From assembly GCA_963682175.1 (NCBI GenBank), contig OY821787.1, forward strand, positions 19,260,501 to 19,324,500: a DNA stretch of 64,000 nt, read 5' to 3'. Positions 19,253 through 31,081 of this stretch are shown here, in pieces. Positions within the stretch are counted from its first letter, which is position 1, and every line of letters begins with the position of its first letter. The position numbers were made by a program, and so were the translations under genes. Under the pieces are notes generated by a model. It searched no databases. It worked only from the letters and a program-made list of their open reading frames with translations, and was not told the origin of the DNA. The stretch comes from Triglochin maritima (Eukaryota; Streptophyta; Magnoliopsida; Alismatales; Juncaginaceae).

Positions 19253-21379
19253 TCTCGTCTCTCCTGCTATCAACAAAGTGGGTAATGCCGATCATGATAT
19301 GCGGTTGTGACCGGATCACTCTCGTAATGCGCCAAAGTCCTAGTGGCCAATGTCTACTTGATTTTAGTTTAAGGCTTTTGATTAGGAGTGATTTTTGGGG
19401 TAAAGGGAAGGGTGATGAAACCCCCACCTTATCTTGTATGGGACAACCCCTCCTTAGTAGCGTTTTGAGTCTTAATTTAGCAATGACCTCTCCAAACAAA
19501 CACTCACCTCACTCTTGCCCCCATGCATGTTACTATTTAATGCATGCTCTAACCATGCATGAATGAGAGAACGGGTGCACGTACCTCACGTCAATAATCA
19601 ACAACAAGAATGTACAGAAAAGAAAAGATGAATGTGTGCAAGGTCTACAGATGATGCATGACCTAGATGGCAATCAGTTTAATCTTTTTATTTCAGTTTT
19701 AAGGTCCAAGTTGTATAGAAAGGGGGTTGATTGTTTTATCGATTAATCTGAAAGTAATCTACAGGTTAAGACATGCAAAATTGGGCTTCCAGACACTTAT
19801 ATTGCAATTTTAAACAAACAGAAGAAAAGAGGGAGCAAAAGTCATTGATTGGCATTCAGATTAGCTTGTTATTCCCTCCAATTTCTCCCCGTACCTACCC
19901 TCGTTGCCGTGACATCCGGAAACAAATAACAACAAAAAAAGGATTAAATCCACTTGAATTGTCCAAACCAGAGTCTCGACATAGCACCTCCCTCGCAACT
20001 ATGCCAAAAACTTGTTTCAATAAAGCATAACCGTCAGTGCACACCGGTCGGTGAAGATGAGGCAAGTACGGGTCGAACCACCAGGAGGTGTGGAAACTGT
20101 AGTTCTCGAAACTCAAGTGGAAAATAAATGGGAGAAGAAGTTGATTAAACTAAACTAAGCTACAAGAAACTAGCAAGAAACAAACAAGGAAGACGAAAGC
20201 TTGAGAGGAATTGAAACTAAACTAAGTACTATCAAAGCAAGATGAGAATCAGGAAGAAAACCCCCCAAGGGATGGAGTGTGTGTACACATGAAATAAAGT
20301 GGTGAAGAATGCATCTAATAGGGCACAAGTGTAGATTGTGTTATTATGCATAGGAAGTACCTAATGGTTATGGCAAGACTTGTCATCCCAATCACTAACC
20401 TAGTTCATTAACATGAGCATAAACAAGTTGGTTATTAAGAACCTAAACAAGCATGGGAAGTACCTAATGATTATAGCAGAACCCATCAAGTTAAGTATTC
20501 TCTTTTAAGCAAACAAGCATACACTCACAATCATCACATATAGCAAAAGATAGCATTCATCCCATTCTTCGATACATGTATAAACATCAACTCCACCCCC
20601 AAAGGGGGATGGAACTACTCACTTCTCATTAAGCTAACAATTATATTTAAAAAAGGAAACATTCTAATTAATTCTACTAAGACAAAACAAAATTAAGGTA
20701 AGTGTTCAAGAATTAAATGAGAACATAAAACTAACAAAACATTCTTTTATTCATCACTCACATTGCAAGTAGCATCTCTCCACTAGAGTTTTTCCTCCAA
20801 GGCTAAACTCCACGTAAAGAGAATTACCACCATGCAAGGAGTATATTACAAATGAGGAGGATGAGTTCTATTTATAGACATGGAAAAAGGAAATTGGGAA
20901 CAATATCCCAGTGTCAGACTAATGGAACATACGAAATATAGACTAAAACAACCAAATACACATCCGACCGAAGCTAGGTCGGATCCGAAGCCGAACACAC
21001 CAGCAATTGGCGGTCTAGATTGCCCTAATCCGACCCATTTTCAGATGACTTCTTAGTGGATTTATTTCTTTTTGTAGGGTGCACCCGCATCGATTGCCAA
21101 ATAAGTACTAAATCAACCTAATGCACCCAAATACAATTGCCAAAATACTCCTCCTGATAGTTTGGAGTTCTTGATTTGATAACTGGTCCTTTTGGCTTGC
21201 AGATAGGTCCATAAGTCTCTCCGATCAGTCATTTTTCTCAGGTTTTGGTCCTTTTGTGCCCTCTTCTTCTTAAACCTATTGATTATTGAAACTTTAACAT
21301 AAAAGTTGTTACATAGCATTGCTTAGGTTCAAAATAGAGACTATAAGACATGAATATATGTGTGATATGATATTAATCA
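19253..21379 (-). mobile_element. RE3: old Athila-like element, 5' part on minus strand
   Basis: From right to left it holds a 5' LTR (20013-21379), a decayed tRNA-Asp primer site (19989-20006, TGGCATAGTTGCGAGGGA on the minus strand) and the leader, cut by LR1 at 19252. The leader resembles that of RE7 (for example the TCTCGTCTCTCCT block). The rest of RE3 would lie left of the window. It inserted into the 3' region of RE4. Confidence 0.8.
20013..21379 (-). repeat. RE3 5' LTR
   Basis: It is about 1367 bp and starts TGATTAATATC on the minus strand. A TATA box is visible near 20870, but the upstream element is degraded to AGTCTGACACTGG. Only one imperfect CAATTGGCGGTCT palindrome half remains near 21005. 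It looks older than the RE1, RE2, RE7 and RE8 LTRs. Confidence 0.75.
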
Positions 21380-23317
21380 GTGTGCGTGATAGTGTGAGTC
21401 CTCATAGACAATGATGCATGAAACCCGACCCTGGGTGAATTAAACACCAACTAGTTCTAACTCCTTAGTCTCCAAAAAGAAGAAAAAATGATAAAAGTAA
21501 AAAAAACATACAAATAAGAACCATAATAGGCTTTGCACGATGTATCACTTAAGGATGTTAAGGTTGCCCATGTCTTCCACTTAAGTCATTAATTAACTTG
21601 CACAAATGGTTCCCTAGGCTAGGTGTGTGGAGAAGATATATATATATATAGAGTCGGCCCATTGGATTACGTGTCCAATTATCGACAAAAGTAGGTCTAT
21701 CGAGTCATGTTGCTTGGTTGAATAATGCATCAATGTTCCGATTTTGTGGGTATCTCGCCTGAAAATCATCAGGAGACATCACTCCTCCTTGGTGACAAGG
21801 TGGTTTAACGGCTTGTTGCATATGCAAATTGCAACCGTGATTCCTACGAAAGGAGTTAGGATTTCCCAATTTTTCGTATGTTTTCCTTTCTTTCATTTTC
21901 TCTTTCGTTGTTTTGCTCGGGACTAGCAAACGGTAAGTGTTGGGGTCGTATTTGATTAGTAGCATATCGTATATGGCATTCAAGTTATATATCCTTTATT
22001 TTACCCCAATTTTGTGCTACTCGAGTGTTTGTTTGTGGTGTTTCAAGTGTTAGGTAATAAACAAGAGAAAAGAAGAAAAAGGACTAAAATGCAAGAAGAA
22101 AACACTCAAATGAATCAAAGTGGACATATTTTTCATGCAAAAGGACCTATTTTCAAATCAGGAAGGATCTAGATGAAATTCAGAGGGACCTGAACGGATG
22201 ACAAACCTTCAAAACCATGATCTTGAGGAGTATTTGGGCAATTCTAAATTAATGGCCTCAAACCAGCGAACCAGGAGTGCACCCCACGTGCAAAATGCAT
22301 AACTTAAGCCATAGACAAATTTTCAGGCAGAGCCGACCCAAATGATCAACCACTGGCGAATCGAGTTGGGCAGATGATGCTCACATTTGTCTCGTGGCTC
22401 GGATCAATTTAAAGATGTGCACCAGAATTTAAATAAATAAATTTCAGTCGTTGGATTGTTCCCAAAATCATCTACACCACACTTTCTTTTATAAATAGCA
22501 AGGTTTCTTCTTCCTTTCCTCTTCTTCTCGACTTCCACCATTAGAGTAGTCTAGTTTTTACCCAATTTGGTTGCCCAATTTGATTGTAATCTCACATTTT
22601 CTTTATTATAAGGTTGGATTCATGATGCTCTTGTGATTAACTTTCTTTCTATCTAATTAGTTTCTGATTTTGTTGGTCAGTTTTCTAGTTAAAGTTTTAT
22701 GCCATGTTTAGTCTTAATATCTTGCTTTTCATGCTTGTTATTATGATTTGTGAGTAGATCCACCCATTCGGGGTGGAGGCAATGTAGTTGATGGCGAAGT
22801 GTATGTTGGGTTCCTAAGTTTGTGTCATTTCCATGTGCTTAATGTTATATCTCAAAACTTGTAGCATGTTAATCTTTTTTTAGATGAGATTATGGCCACA
22901 CTACGTACTTATTTCATACTAGATCCATTTTTGACGTGCTGCTTGTGATGGGTTTTATTTGATGGTGGAATTGAGTTGAAATGAATGGTTGCTTGATTTG
23001 GTTTATGTGTATTGAATGGACTAAGGATATGCTTAGGATTGATTGATGCTTTAATGGTCACACTAGGTGCTTAATGGTTGGACACCCTCACGCACACACC
23101 TCACTATAGCACCTCCACTCCAAGGGGTTAGTTAGGTTGTTTTCTTCTATCTTAGTTTATTTTAGTCAGCTTAGCCTAAATCTCTCCAGCTATTTATCTT
23201 CCCACTCGAGTATGGTGATAACAACAACACACACAACTCCCTGTGGTACGACCCGTACTTGTCGCGTCTTCATCGACGTCTTGCACTTGGGGTATTGAAC
23301 TAATAAAATCTAAATCA
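21380..23317 (+). mobile_element. RE4: 3' end of an old Athila-like element
   Basis: The first 570 bp are the non-coding 3' region, joining RE3 at GTGTGCGTGATAG. They include the structured module (21758-21878; tetraloop GTGA at 21792-21795) and a polypurine tract (about 21933-21952). A 3' LTR follows (21953 to about 23317, TGATTAGTAGC to CTAAATCA). The LTR has a TATA box near 22490 but no USE and no palindrome pair. The right edge is estimated from the TG/CA convention. Confidence 0.75.
21758..21878 (+). ncRNA. RE4 copy of the four-helix RNA module
   Basis: The helices are CCTGA/TCAGG (21758-21762 with 21769-21773), CCTCCTTG/CAAGGTGG with loop GTGA (21784-21803), TTGCA/TGCAA with ACGG/CCGT, and TACGAAA/TTTCGTA (21845-21851 with 21872-21878). 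This is the most diverged copy, yet helix 1 is extended by a pair and the loop is still GNRA. Confidence 0.55.
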
Positions 23318-23464
23318 TGAGTCCAGATGTTTGTCACATTAACTTATTGGCATCTTAATTTCGTGAAAGAAAAGAAACAGACTAAATTAAAGTAACAAGT
23401 CACTCAAAGGAATATCCAATGAAATGTCTAAGATTCAAGTAAAAATTGTCACCAAAAAACCATA

Positions 23465-23469
23465 CAAAG
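23465..23469. repeat. Target duplication CAAAG (COP), left; right copy 27799-27803
   Basis: CAAAG occurs immediately before the first and immediately after the second COP LTR. Confidence 0.9.
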
Positions 23470-23850
23470 TATTAGATTAATCTTGGATTAATAAGATATT
23501 TGCCCAAAGCACTGACACATGGCGCATCCCTATTGGACTACACATTTAAGGGTTTAGGGTGGATCCATCTATATAAGGAGGGGAGCCTCCCATTGGATAA
23601 AAAAAACAAGTGTGAAAACCTTAGCCTCCACCAACCCTAGCAGCCACCTTCTCTATCCCATTTCGTCCCTCCACCTCCACCAAGCTCATTCCGTGGACTC
23701 TTGGGTTGTGGACTTGCATCCTTCTCCAAGAGAGTAGGAGACCGACCGGTGAAAAGGATTCCGTAAGGTGACCTCCGATATTTCTTCCGCTGCCACAGGT
23801 TCTCTCCAAGAAAGGTACTCATGAAGCTATAGAATCATTGTTTGCTAACA
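23470..23850 (+). repeat. COP 5' LTR
   Basis: It contains a TATA box (CTATATAAGG near 23570) and transcribed sequence rich in CCTCCACC. It differs from the 3' LTR by tens of substitutions and small indels, so the insertion is not recent. Confidence 0.9.
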
Positions 23851-23864
23851 TTGGTACTAAAGCC

Positions 23865-26160
23865 ATCTAGGTTACCTTCAAATCCTCACCTTGCTTGATG
23901 AATTTTTGTTTCATGATAATCTGATTTGAGATAAAAATTCGGTGGTTATATTTTTTGGACAAAGAAAGATATCAGAAAAATCAACATTGCTTATTTACAT
24001 GATGCGCATGTTATATATGTTGATTGTTCATGTTTTTTCTTTCAAATTCGTTTATGATATTCTGGAAATGAAAACTCAGAGGGTTTTTTATCTTTAAATG
24101 AAATAATATGATCGTTCATTTAGAGATATAAGTGGTGCTTGTTTGCTGAGTTCTTTCTAAACATGCGATTAGGGTTTAGACTAGACTCTACTTGTTGCGC
24201 ATGTTTTGATTCATTAGAGCATGCATCTAGGGTTAAATTTTGCTCCTCCATTATTGTGCATGTATGCATGGTTTAAGATGGATTTGTCCTGATTTTATTT
24301 CGAGCCAATATGATATGCTGCTCTCCAATCATTGCACATACATAGATGTGACCAGAATTCTGTTTTTTCTGTGTTGTTACCTCTATTCTTTGCGCATGTA
24401 TTAGATAAAATCAGAAGTTATTTTCCATGTTGATTCTTCTAAATCATGCACATGTATACATGAAATCTAATGTCTATTTTTCCTGATTTTTCCGAATTAG
24501 GGTTAGATATTATGTATTCTAATCTTTGAGCATGTATACATGAAATCTGTGTTAACCCTATCATGATGATCTTCTGTTTTTGCGCATGTTTTATATGATA
24601 ATCATTAGTTTAATTATCTGATATTTTTTCATGCTTGAATTATAAGATAATGTTTGTATGTCATTTGTATATCATCATGCATGTCGGATTGCATGGATGG
24701 ATCAAATGTTGTTATCTCTAATTCGTGTACATGCATGACTAGATCTCATGTTTGCTGGAATTCCGTGTATATACTTGTTTATTTAGCATTTTTTAATATG
24801 AGCATGCATCTAGAGTAGATGTTTATTGCCATATGCATATGAATGATAATTTTGTTGCCTTGTTGCTCCAAAGAATTTCGGATATGGGTGTTTTTGGAGC
24901 ACTAACATGCATGTGATTGATTGGTTTCCTTGCTGAAAATGCGCATATATGCCTGCTGTTCTCTTGAAAATTTCGATTTTTTCCCTTTCCAATACAAGTA
25001 CCATAATTATTGTTGATTACATGCTTATATTGATTAAGGAAATATTGGCAAATTTTGAAATTTTTTAGAGCATATTATGGGCAGGAGTTTTGTTGCCTTA
25101 AAAGTATTTTTTGAGTGCTTTCCTTTGATGCACATATATGTGTTTATCTTATTTAAAGAATTTTCGGATTTTTTGGAATGATAGCATGCATTTTATTTGA
25201 AATATTTCCTTTATGATTAAATCCACATACATGTGTTGTTCTCATTGCGGATTTTTCCGGATTTTTCTTTCCTAATGCGAGTAGGATAATTTTTACACTC
25301 TCATGATTATGTTGATTGAGGAAAGAAAAGAAAATTTCTGTTTTGAGATACTATTATGGAGATTGATTGGTATTTCCATATAAGTTTTTCTTATGCTCCA
25401 TATATGCGTTGTGTCCTTATATATTACTTCTTCTTATTTGGAAGTGGTGTACACTTTATTCATGCGTGTGATTGTGCTAACGTATGGAAAGATTGCGCTT
25501 TGTATGGTATGAATAGTGTGAATGGATGCTGATTTATTTTTGCTGCCATATTGAGAGTTGAGCGTAATTTCATTCATTCATTTCCATTTGCAATAGATAT
25601 CGCAATGGGCTGTAATATTTATGGACTGTAATAATTATGCATTGTGGACTGTTTATAGCCCTAGGGAGACGAGGGGCTCCTTTATTTTTATTATTGTGAT
25701 ATTATTGCTATAAGGCCTATGCAGGTTCCCATCTACAGTGCTAATTCCCTATGGGGGATCCTTAGCTCGATATGGAAGTAATGTAGCAATTAATTTCTGT
25801 GTGATCTTGATTGGAATGTTCTGAAAGGAACGTTTTTTTTGAACTTGCATGCCTAGTGGGAGTTGCAAGGTAGAAGTGTTTTGTGTAAACCACCTTGCAA
25901 CCGGCGGACAATTATTTATTTGTTGCTGATTTGCCATGATTTATACGTTTTTAGGGTTATTAAATCATGATGGAGCGTAATATATGAATTGGTAAAATAG
26001 CTTTATAAACTATTGCATGAGGATTTGATCGAACACTTTATGTTTTTGCTTTGGTCTGAATGCTATAGTTATGAAGTTAGTTTTTTTATGACTACTGCGG
26101 CTCGTTGTATTTTATGCTAGAACTCATGTATCGCTATGTGGTTTTTTGTCCTAGATTTTT
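23865..26160 (+). other. COP 2.3-kb leader with CATGTATACATG-type repeats
   Basis: There is no gene. From about 24000 to 24740 a degenerate motif around GCGCATGT or GCACATGTATACATG recurs every 60-80 bp, near 24003, 24198, 24257, 24336, 24398, 24450, 24531, 24583 and 24728. CATGTATACATG is a perfect palindrome. Beyond 24750 I see only AT-rich unique sequence. Confidence 0.6.
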
Positions 26161-26469
26161 ATGGCTGCTTCCAAAAGCATTGTCGCTGATCTGACTCGAG
26201 GAGATAAACTCAATGAAAGAAATTACGATCTATGGCATCGTAAAATTGAGTATCTCTTAGAGGATCAGGACATGTTAGAAAATATAACTCAAACTATGTC
26301 TCCCCCCGAGGAGGGGAACACTGCGCAGCATCGCAGAAATATGGATGTCTATAATGCATGGAAAAAGAAAGACCGTATTGCTCGCATTACAATTCTGAGT
26401 TCGATGCGAGAGGATCTGTTACTGCGGTTCGAAAAATTGCGAACTGCAAAGGCCTTGTGTGACCTATAG
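26161..26469 (+). pseudogene. gag: COP gag, N-terminal fragment
   Basis: The frame is 102 codons from ATG to TAG. It shows the copia gag N-terminus: LNERNYDLWHRKIEYLLEDQ is the usual nucleocapsid-proximal motif (N-Y-x-x-W-x-x-K-x-x-x-x-L), followed by a WKKKDRIARITILSSM block. Copia Gag-Pol is normally above 1200 codons, so more than 90 percent is missing. Sequence after the stop (AAGCCAAGTGCGAGCATCAC) looks like a short continuation before a large internal deletion. No zinc knuckle is present. A functional product is unlikely. Confidence 0.8.
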
Positions 26470-27414
26470 AAGCCAAGTGCGAGCATCACATGTGGCGCCA
26501 GGTGGCACCTGTATGGTGTTAAGGCGACAATGATGAAGCTCGGGTCAGGCGCAGAGGGGGTGCGACTGGACTAAGACTTGTATGGTGTTGAGAGACAGAC
26601 ATACTGTTGTGTACAGTATGATCCACCATAACATGTTTCTCATACAACATGTGCTGAGCGACCATTTGGAAGTGAAAGGATGGATCCCTACTCCATCACT
26701 GTGTGAGTCCAAGACTTGATTGTCATTAGTTGCCCTCAGTGACCTTCGATGACACCATGAAGTAAAGAGTTGATGTGGCTACTTTGGGATGTTATCTACG
26801 ACCATGAGAGATTCGGTCTAAAGAGGCATCTTCTGGAAAGGAGTCAACTCTGAGTGTAATGGTGGTCTGGGACGAAGGGAAAGGTTTGACTCGACTGCAC
26901 TAAAAGTATTTGCTGGGCCCAACTGTATTGGATATAGTAGCAAGTACTTTGAGGACATGAAGGTATTCTATCCGAGGGATCGAGATACCGTTCATGTTAA
27001 GTGAGTTTCTGAGTAAACCTGGGGAACTGTGATGTGCATTTTGACTGCTTATTTGTTGTTTTATGAGGATGTTGTCATTCTGGCCATCTAGTAAGGTTTC
27101 TAGTTTGAGACTCCTAAATTGCAGGTGCATCACCGGTCGCACGACCCATTTGTCCGTATGATTGGAAGAGTACATGTGTCGGGGACACAGATAGTCGTGT
27201 ATCGAGGATACATGATCAGAGACTTGCGTATTGTGGATGTTTACTTGGAGAGAGGAGTAGTTGTATGTATCAGGGATATATACATATGTGTCGGGGACAC
27301 ATAAAGAGGTGACATATTGCCATTGTGTGATTGTCTGTAAAAGGGATATATGCATGTGTCGGGGACACAAAAGTAGATGAGATGTTGTTATCGTGCTGTT
27401 GTGCAAGTGGGAGG
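26470..27414 (+). other. COP 3' non-coding region with hairpin series
   Basis: No gene is recognised. Between 27175 and 27369 six 15-nt units share the plan TGTRTC-NNN-GAYACA, able to form 6-bp hairpins. A copia polypurine tract, CAAGTGGGAGG, ends at 27414. Elsewhere the stretch is unique sequence that I cannot assign. Confidence 0.6.
27175..27369 (+). repeat. Series of covarying 15-nt hairpins
   Basis: TGTGTC/GACACA occurs at 27175-27189, 27287-27301 and 27355-27369. TGTATC/GATACA occurs at 27198-27212. TGTATC/GATATA, with one G-U pair, occurs at 27266-27280. A degenerate unit is at 27336-27350. Loops are GGG, GAG or AGG. The G-C to A-T exchange in one stem keeps pairing. Confidence 0.6.
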
Positions 27415-27798
27415 TATTGGATTAGTCTAGGATTAATAAGATATTTTCCCAAAGCACTGACACATGGCGCGTCCCTATTGGACTACACATTTAAGGGTTT
27501 AGGGTGGAGCCATCTATATAAGGAGGGGAGCCTCCCATTGGATAAAAAGAACAAGTGTGCAAACCCTAGCCTCCACCCACCCTAGCCGCCAGCTTCTCTC
27601 TCCCCCATTTCGTCCCTCCACCTCCACCAAGCTCATTCCGTGGACTCTTGGGTTGTGGACTCGCACTCCCTCTCCAAGAGAGTAGGAGATCGACCGGTGA
27701 AAAGGATTCTGTAAGGTGTTCTCCGATCTTCCTTCCGCTGCCACATGTTCTCTCCAAGAAATGTACTCTTGAACCTGTAGAATCGTTGTGTGCTAACA
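27415..27798 (+). repeat. COP 3' LTR
   Basis: It is 384 bp, starts TATTGGATTAG, ends GTGCTAACA and is followed by the duplication CAAAG. Confidence 0.9.
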
Positions 27799-28299
27799 CA
27801 AAGGACATGTCACGTCCGATTTTAGACAAAAACTCCGACATGGGAATAAATATAACTAACAATTCTGCCAAAAAAATCCAGTGAAATTTATGTGATTCAA
27901 GTTAAAATTGTAGCCAAATATCAAATAAGAAGGATGTGGCATGTTGGATTTTAGCGTATATGAAGAAACAGAAGCTGCCTCAAATTAAAAAAAAAGGAGA
28001 TGTCACATCGAATTTGAGACACAAAACCCACGTGCCGTGTCTTAAAATTATGAAACAAAAGGTCCCAGGAAATTAAAATAAAAGGGACATGTCACGTTGT
28101 ATTTAAGTAATAAAACCAATGTTCTTTGTCTTAATATGAAGAAAACAGATGGTCGCCAAAAATTAAAATAATAGCGACATGTCATATCTGATTTTTGCCA
28201 AAAAATCAACGTGTTATGTGTTATTCTTAAAAAATATCGATTAAATTCAAATAATAAGAACATCTCACGTCAGATATTAGTCGAAGCTGTGACATGCTA

Positions 28300-28830
28300 T
28301 GTAAAACCCCCAAGTTTAGTCCCACATTGCTTAACATGAGAATGTTGGGGTGGGATATAAAGACATGAGCCCACTACCAGAACACTTACCAACTTAAGTT
28401 TTGTGGCAATAGGTGGGTGTTGTGGGATACTGGGCACATGGGTGACGGACCGGGACTTGGGCTCGATGCGGGTTCGGGGACGGGACGTTACAGATGGTAT
28501 CAGAGCCTGAACCAGCCGGAATTGTGGGAACTAAGTGCTACACCTAAAGGGTGGGAGCCACCTCTAGAATCTCACAACGCCTGGTGACTGAGTGGCTTGA
28601 CCCTGATGAGGACGTCAAGTGTTCAAGTGGGGTAGGTTGTAAAACCCCCAAGTTTAGTCCCACATTGCTTAACATGAGAATGTTGGGGTGGGTTATAAAG
28701 ACATGAGCCCACAACCATAACACTTACCAACTTAAGTTTTGTGGCAATAGGTGGGTGTTGTCGGCTAGTGGACACATGGGTGACGGACCGGGACCCGGGA
28801 TCGATGCGGGTTCGGGGACGGGACGTTACA
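28300..28830 (+). mobile_element. TRIM: miniature LTR retrotransposon, 531 bp
   Basis: Two 193-bp LTRs (28300-28492 and 28638-28830) begin TGTAAAACCCCC and end GGGACGTTACA. The first is followed by TGGTATCAGAGC (28495-28506), the classical tRNA-iMet primer site. GTTCAAGTGGGGTAGGT precedes the second LTR as polypurine tract. The 5-bp duplication TGCTA flanks it (28295-28299 and 28831-28835). Only 145 bp lie between the LTRs, with no coding capacity. The LTRs differ at a few positions. Not of the 5S-bearing Cassandra type as far as I can see. Confidence 0.95.
28319..28362 (+). promoter_or_regulatory. TRIM LTR promoter: USE-like element and TATA box
   Basis: GTCCCACATTG (28319-28329; one mismatch to the snRNA USE) is followed after 26 bp by TATAAAG (28356). 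The second LTR repeats this at 28657-28667 and 28694. The shorter gap resembles Pol III snRNA spacing, unlike the 32 bp in the RE LTRs. Confidence 0.5.
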
Positions 28831-29559
28831 TGCTATGTCTTATTAGAAGAAACAATAGGTCCAAGATATTAAAAAAAGGACATGTCATTGGATTTGACAA
28901 AAAACCGACATCAAATTTGTTATTTAAAAGAAATTAAGATAGCCCAAAAAACAAATAAAAGGGACATGTGACGTCGGGCTTTAGCCTTAAATCTGACATG
29001 TTAGGTTTTTTAAATTTATTTTTGGGAAAAAATATGTTTTATTACAAATTTCTCAATTGATCACCTGACATTCAAAATAAGTCACACCACATTCACTTAT
29101 TTGCCACAGCAAATGTAACAAAAGCGAAAGGTAAGGTACAATAGCATATCCAAACAACACCTAATTTAACGATAGCAAATGTAGTGAATAACAACCACTG
29201 TAACAACAACTAGAAAATGTATCAACAACATGTCATTATACAACAAGTATATGGTGAACAACAAATCTATCCTTGGCAGCGAGTGAATCACCTGGAAAAA
29301 AACAATTAACTCGTGAGTTTTTATCATAAATTATTAAAATACTAGTTACCCTTTAAGATTTTCTTTTTCACCTATTATTATCAGGATCTTTGATCCATAT
29401 TCCTACACTATGATCCTCCCGAATAAGTAAGTTTTAAACATTTCTATCATCATCGACTGGCTTCAATTCAGGCAGTTGTGTTAAAAATGGGGAATTACGT
29501 TAATATTATTGACATCTTCTTGAGAAATAATTTGTTGTATTCCTACTAAAGAGACCAAT

Positions 29560-31076
29560 CATTGATTATCACAGGGGTCTGTTACATAAAAATATATTTT
29601 GTTTGAAAGCCAAAATAAAAGCTTCTTCCTTGGATCCTGGTTTCTTCAAAATCACAAAGGTAATTCCCAAACGCATCCACCCAAAGGCCATTGTTATTGT
29701 CCACCCACTTGCATTTAAATATTGTCACACCTAATTGGGTGAAGTTCAACACCTATATATCTTCAATTTGACTGTGGTATGAAATCATGGCATATATAGG
29801 ACTTTTATGTTTAGAACTAGAAATATTCAAAACTTCAGCAACTAAATTGACTTTCCTGTTTTGCATTGTGTTTTTATCGTCTTCCATTGTGGTAATGGAA
29901 TATTCATTGATATCATAACCACTATAAGATATGACAATAGGATTTGGCATAGAGGGGAACCACTTCAAAGTCTCAAAAATATTACGGTTGTACACTATTT
30001 TCTTGAATCAATCAATGAATGTTTTATTGTGAGCATTAACTATTTTGTCGATCATTTCATGTTGGATGTTTTCCTTCAATAGGGACATGTGCTTTTTCAG
30101 AAAAGGCTGAACTTCATCGGAATTGCACAACACATAAAAATACACCTTAAAGAGATCCCCACCTTTTCGACTTATCAAATTTTCACCATGTGTACCATTA
30201 CCCAACCCTGTTTTCATGACGATTCTTAGAAGTTCAACACTTTTTGTATGAGTCAAGTACTCATTACAGAACTCAAAAAACTCCTAGGTGATGTTGCCTT
30301 CACCAATGGTAGTATCGGGCATCCGTTGATTATTACAATAACCTTTCAACACACCCATGTACCGGTCAAAAGGATACATCCACCTCAGAATTACCAGTCC
30401 AACTAATTTAATTTCATAGACAAGACGAACTACCAAATGCACCATAATGTAAAAAAAAATGGGGAAAAGTACATCTCCAATTGACATATTGTATGAACCA
30501 CTTCATTCTGTAACTTATCAAAGTAGTTTGAATCAACTAATTTACAACAAATCTTGTTGAAGAAAAGACAAAGTTTGACAATGGAGTATATGATGTGTTT
30601 CAGCAATATCAATCTAATAGAAACAGACAGAAGTTGTTTCATCAATACATGATAATCACGAGACTTCAAACCATGTAGTTTCAAATCTTTCATCAAAACC
30701 AAACTAAATATTTGAAAAAAACTCCTGTGGCACTTTGACACAAAGTTATCTTCTCCTTTCTGGACAATGTTTAACAAGTTGGTGGTAAAATTTACGGGTC
30801 CCCTTATCCTCCGGTACTAGTTTTGCTCGTATACCATGTTTGCTAGATCAAGTCAAACATTATAACCATCTTTAGTGTTATCAGATATGTTCAAAAGAGT
30901 TCCCAGTATACTATCACAAACATTTTTTTCCAAATGCATGACATCAATACAAAGTTAACTTCTAAAGTTTGCCAATAAGGTAGGTCAAAAGATATGGTTT
31001 TATTTTTCCAACAGTTCTTACCATATCCGTGGTTGAAAGGATTGCCAAATTCACATTTAATGTTTTTCACACGTTC
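29560..31076 (-). pseudogene. CACTA-H transposase remains (TNP2-type C-terminal half)
   Basis: Read right to left in several frames, the order is that of plant CACTA transposases. First comes the end of the catalytic domain (ERVKNIKCEFGNPF, then YWQTLE and a LEKNVCDSILGTLLN-type block near 30890). Next is the DUF4218-like region (LRWMYPFDRYMGVLKGY at about 30350-30400). VYFYVLCNSDEVQPFLKKH and NKTFID follow near 30010-30170. Last comes the DUF4216-like region (YSGYDINEY; LVAEVLNISSSKHKSP; IFKCKWVDNN near 29700). Several stops and frameshifts make it non-functional. It continues to the right of RE5. Confidence 0.8.
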
Positions 31077-31081
31077 ATATA
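31077..31081. repeat. Target duplication ATATA (RE5), left; right copy 46356-46360
   Basis: ATATA flanks the outer ends of the two RE5 LTRs, which links them as one insertion although 15 kb apart. Confidence 0.8.

Larger units (their letters stand above)
23470..27798 (+). mobile_element. COP: deleted Ty1/copia retrotransposon
   Basis: It is 4.3 kb with LTRs of 381 bp (23470-23850) and 384 bp (27415-27798), both starting TATTRGATTA and ending GCTAACA. The usual copia start would be TG, so G to A at base 2 is shared. The primer site TGGTACTAAAGCC (23852-23864) is a degraded tRNA-iMet site. The tract CAAGTGGGAGG precedes the 3' LTR, a typical copia polypurine tract. Only the first 102 codons of gag remain. 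Protease, integrase, reverse transcriptase and RNase H are gone. Confidence 0.9.
27804..29030 (-). repeat. CACTA-H subterminal repeats (excluding the TRIM)
   Basis: About eight degenerate units of 80-110 bp contain GACATGTCACGTCGGATT-like cores (for example near 27807, 27948, 28005, 28087, 28174, 28262, 28878 and 28964). 23424-23469 continues the same pattern on the other side of COP. Arrays of this kind bind transposase near CACTA ends. There is no gene. Confidence 0.65.

Noticed and set aside
28300..28830. TRIM as a Cassandra element
   Set aside because: No 5S rRNA-like A/C-box segment is visible in the LTR; only generic TRIM features fit.
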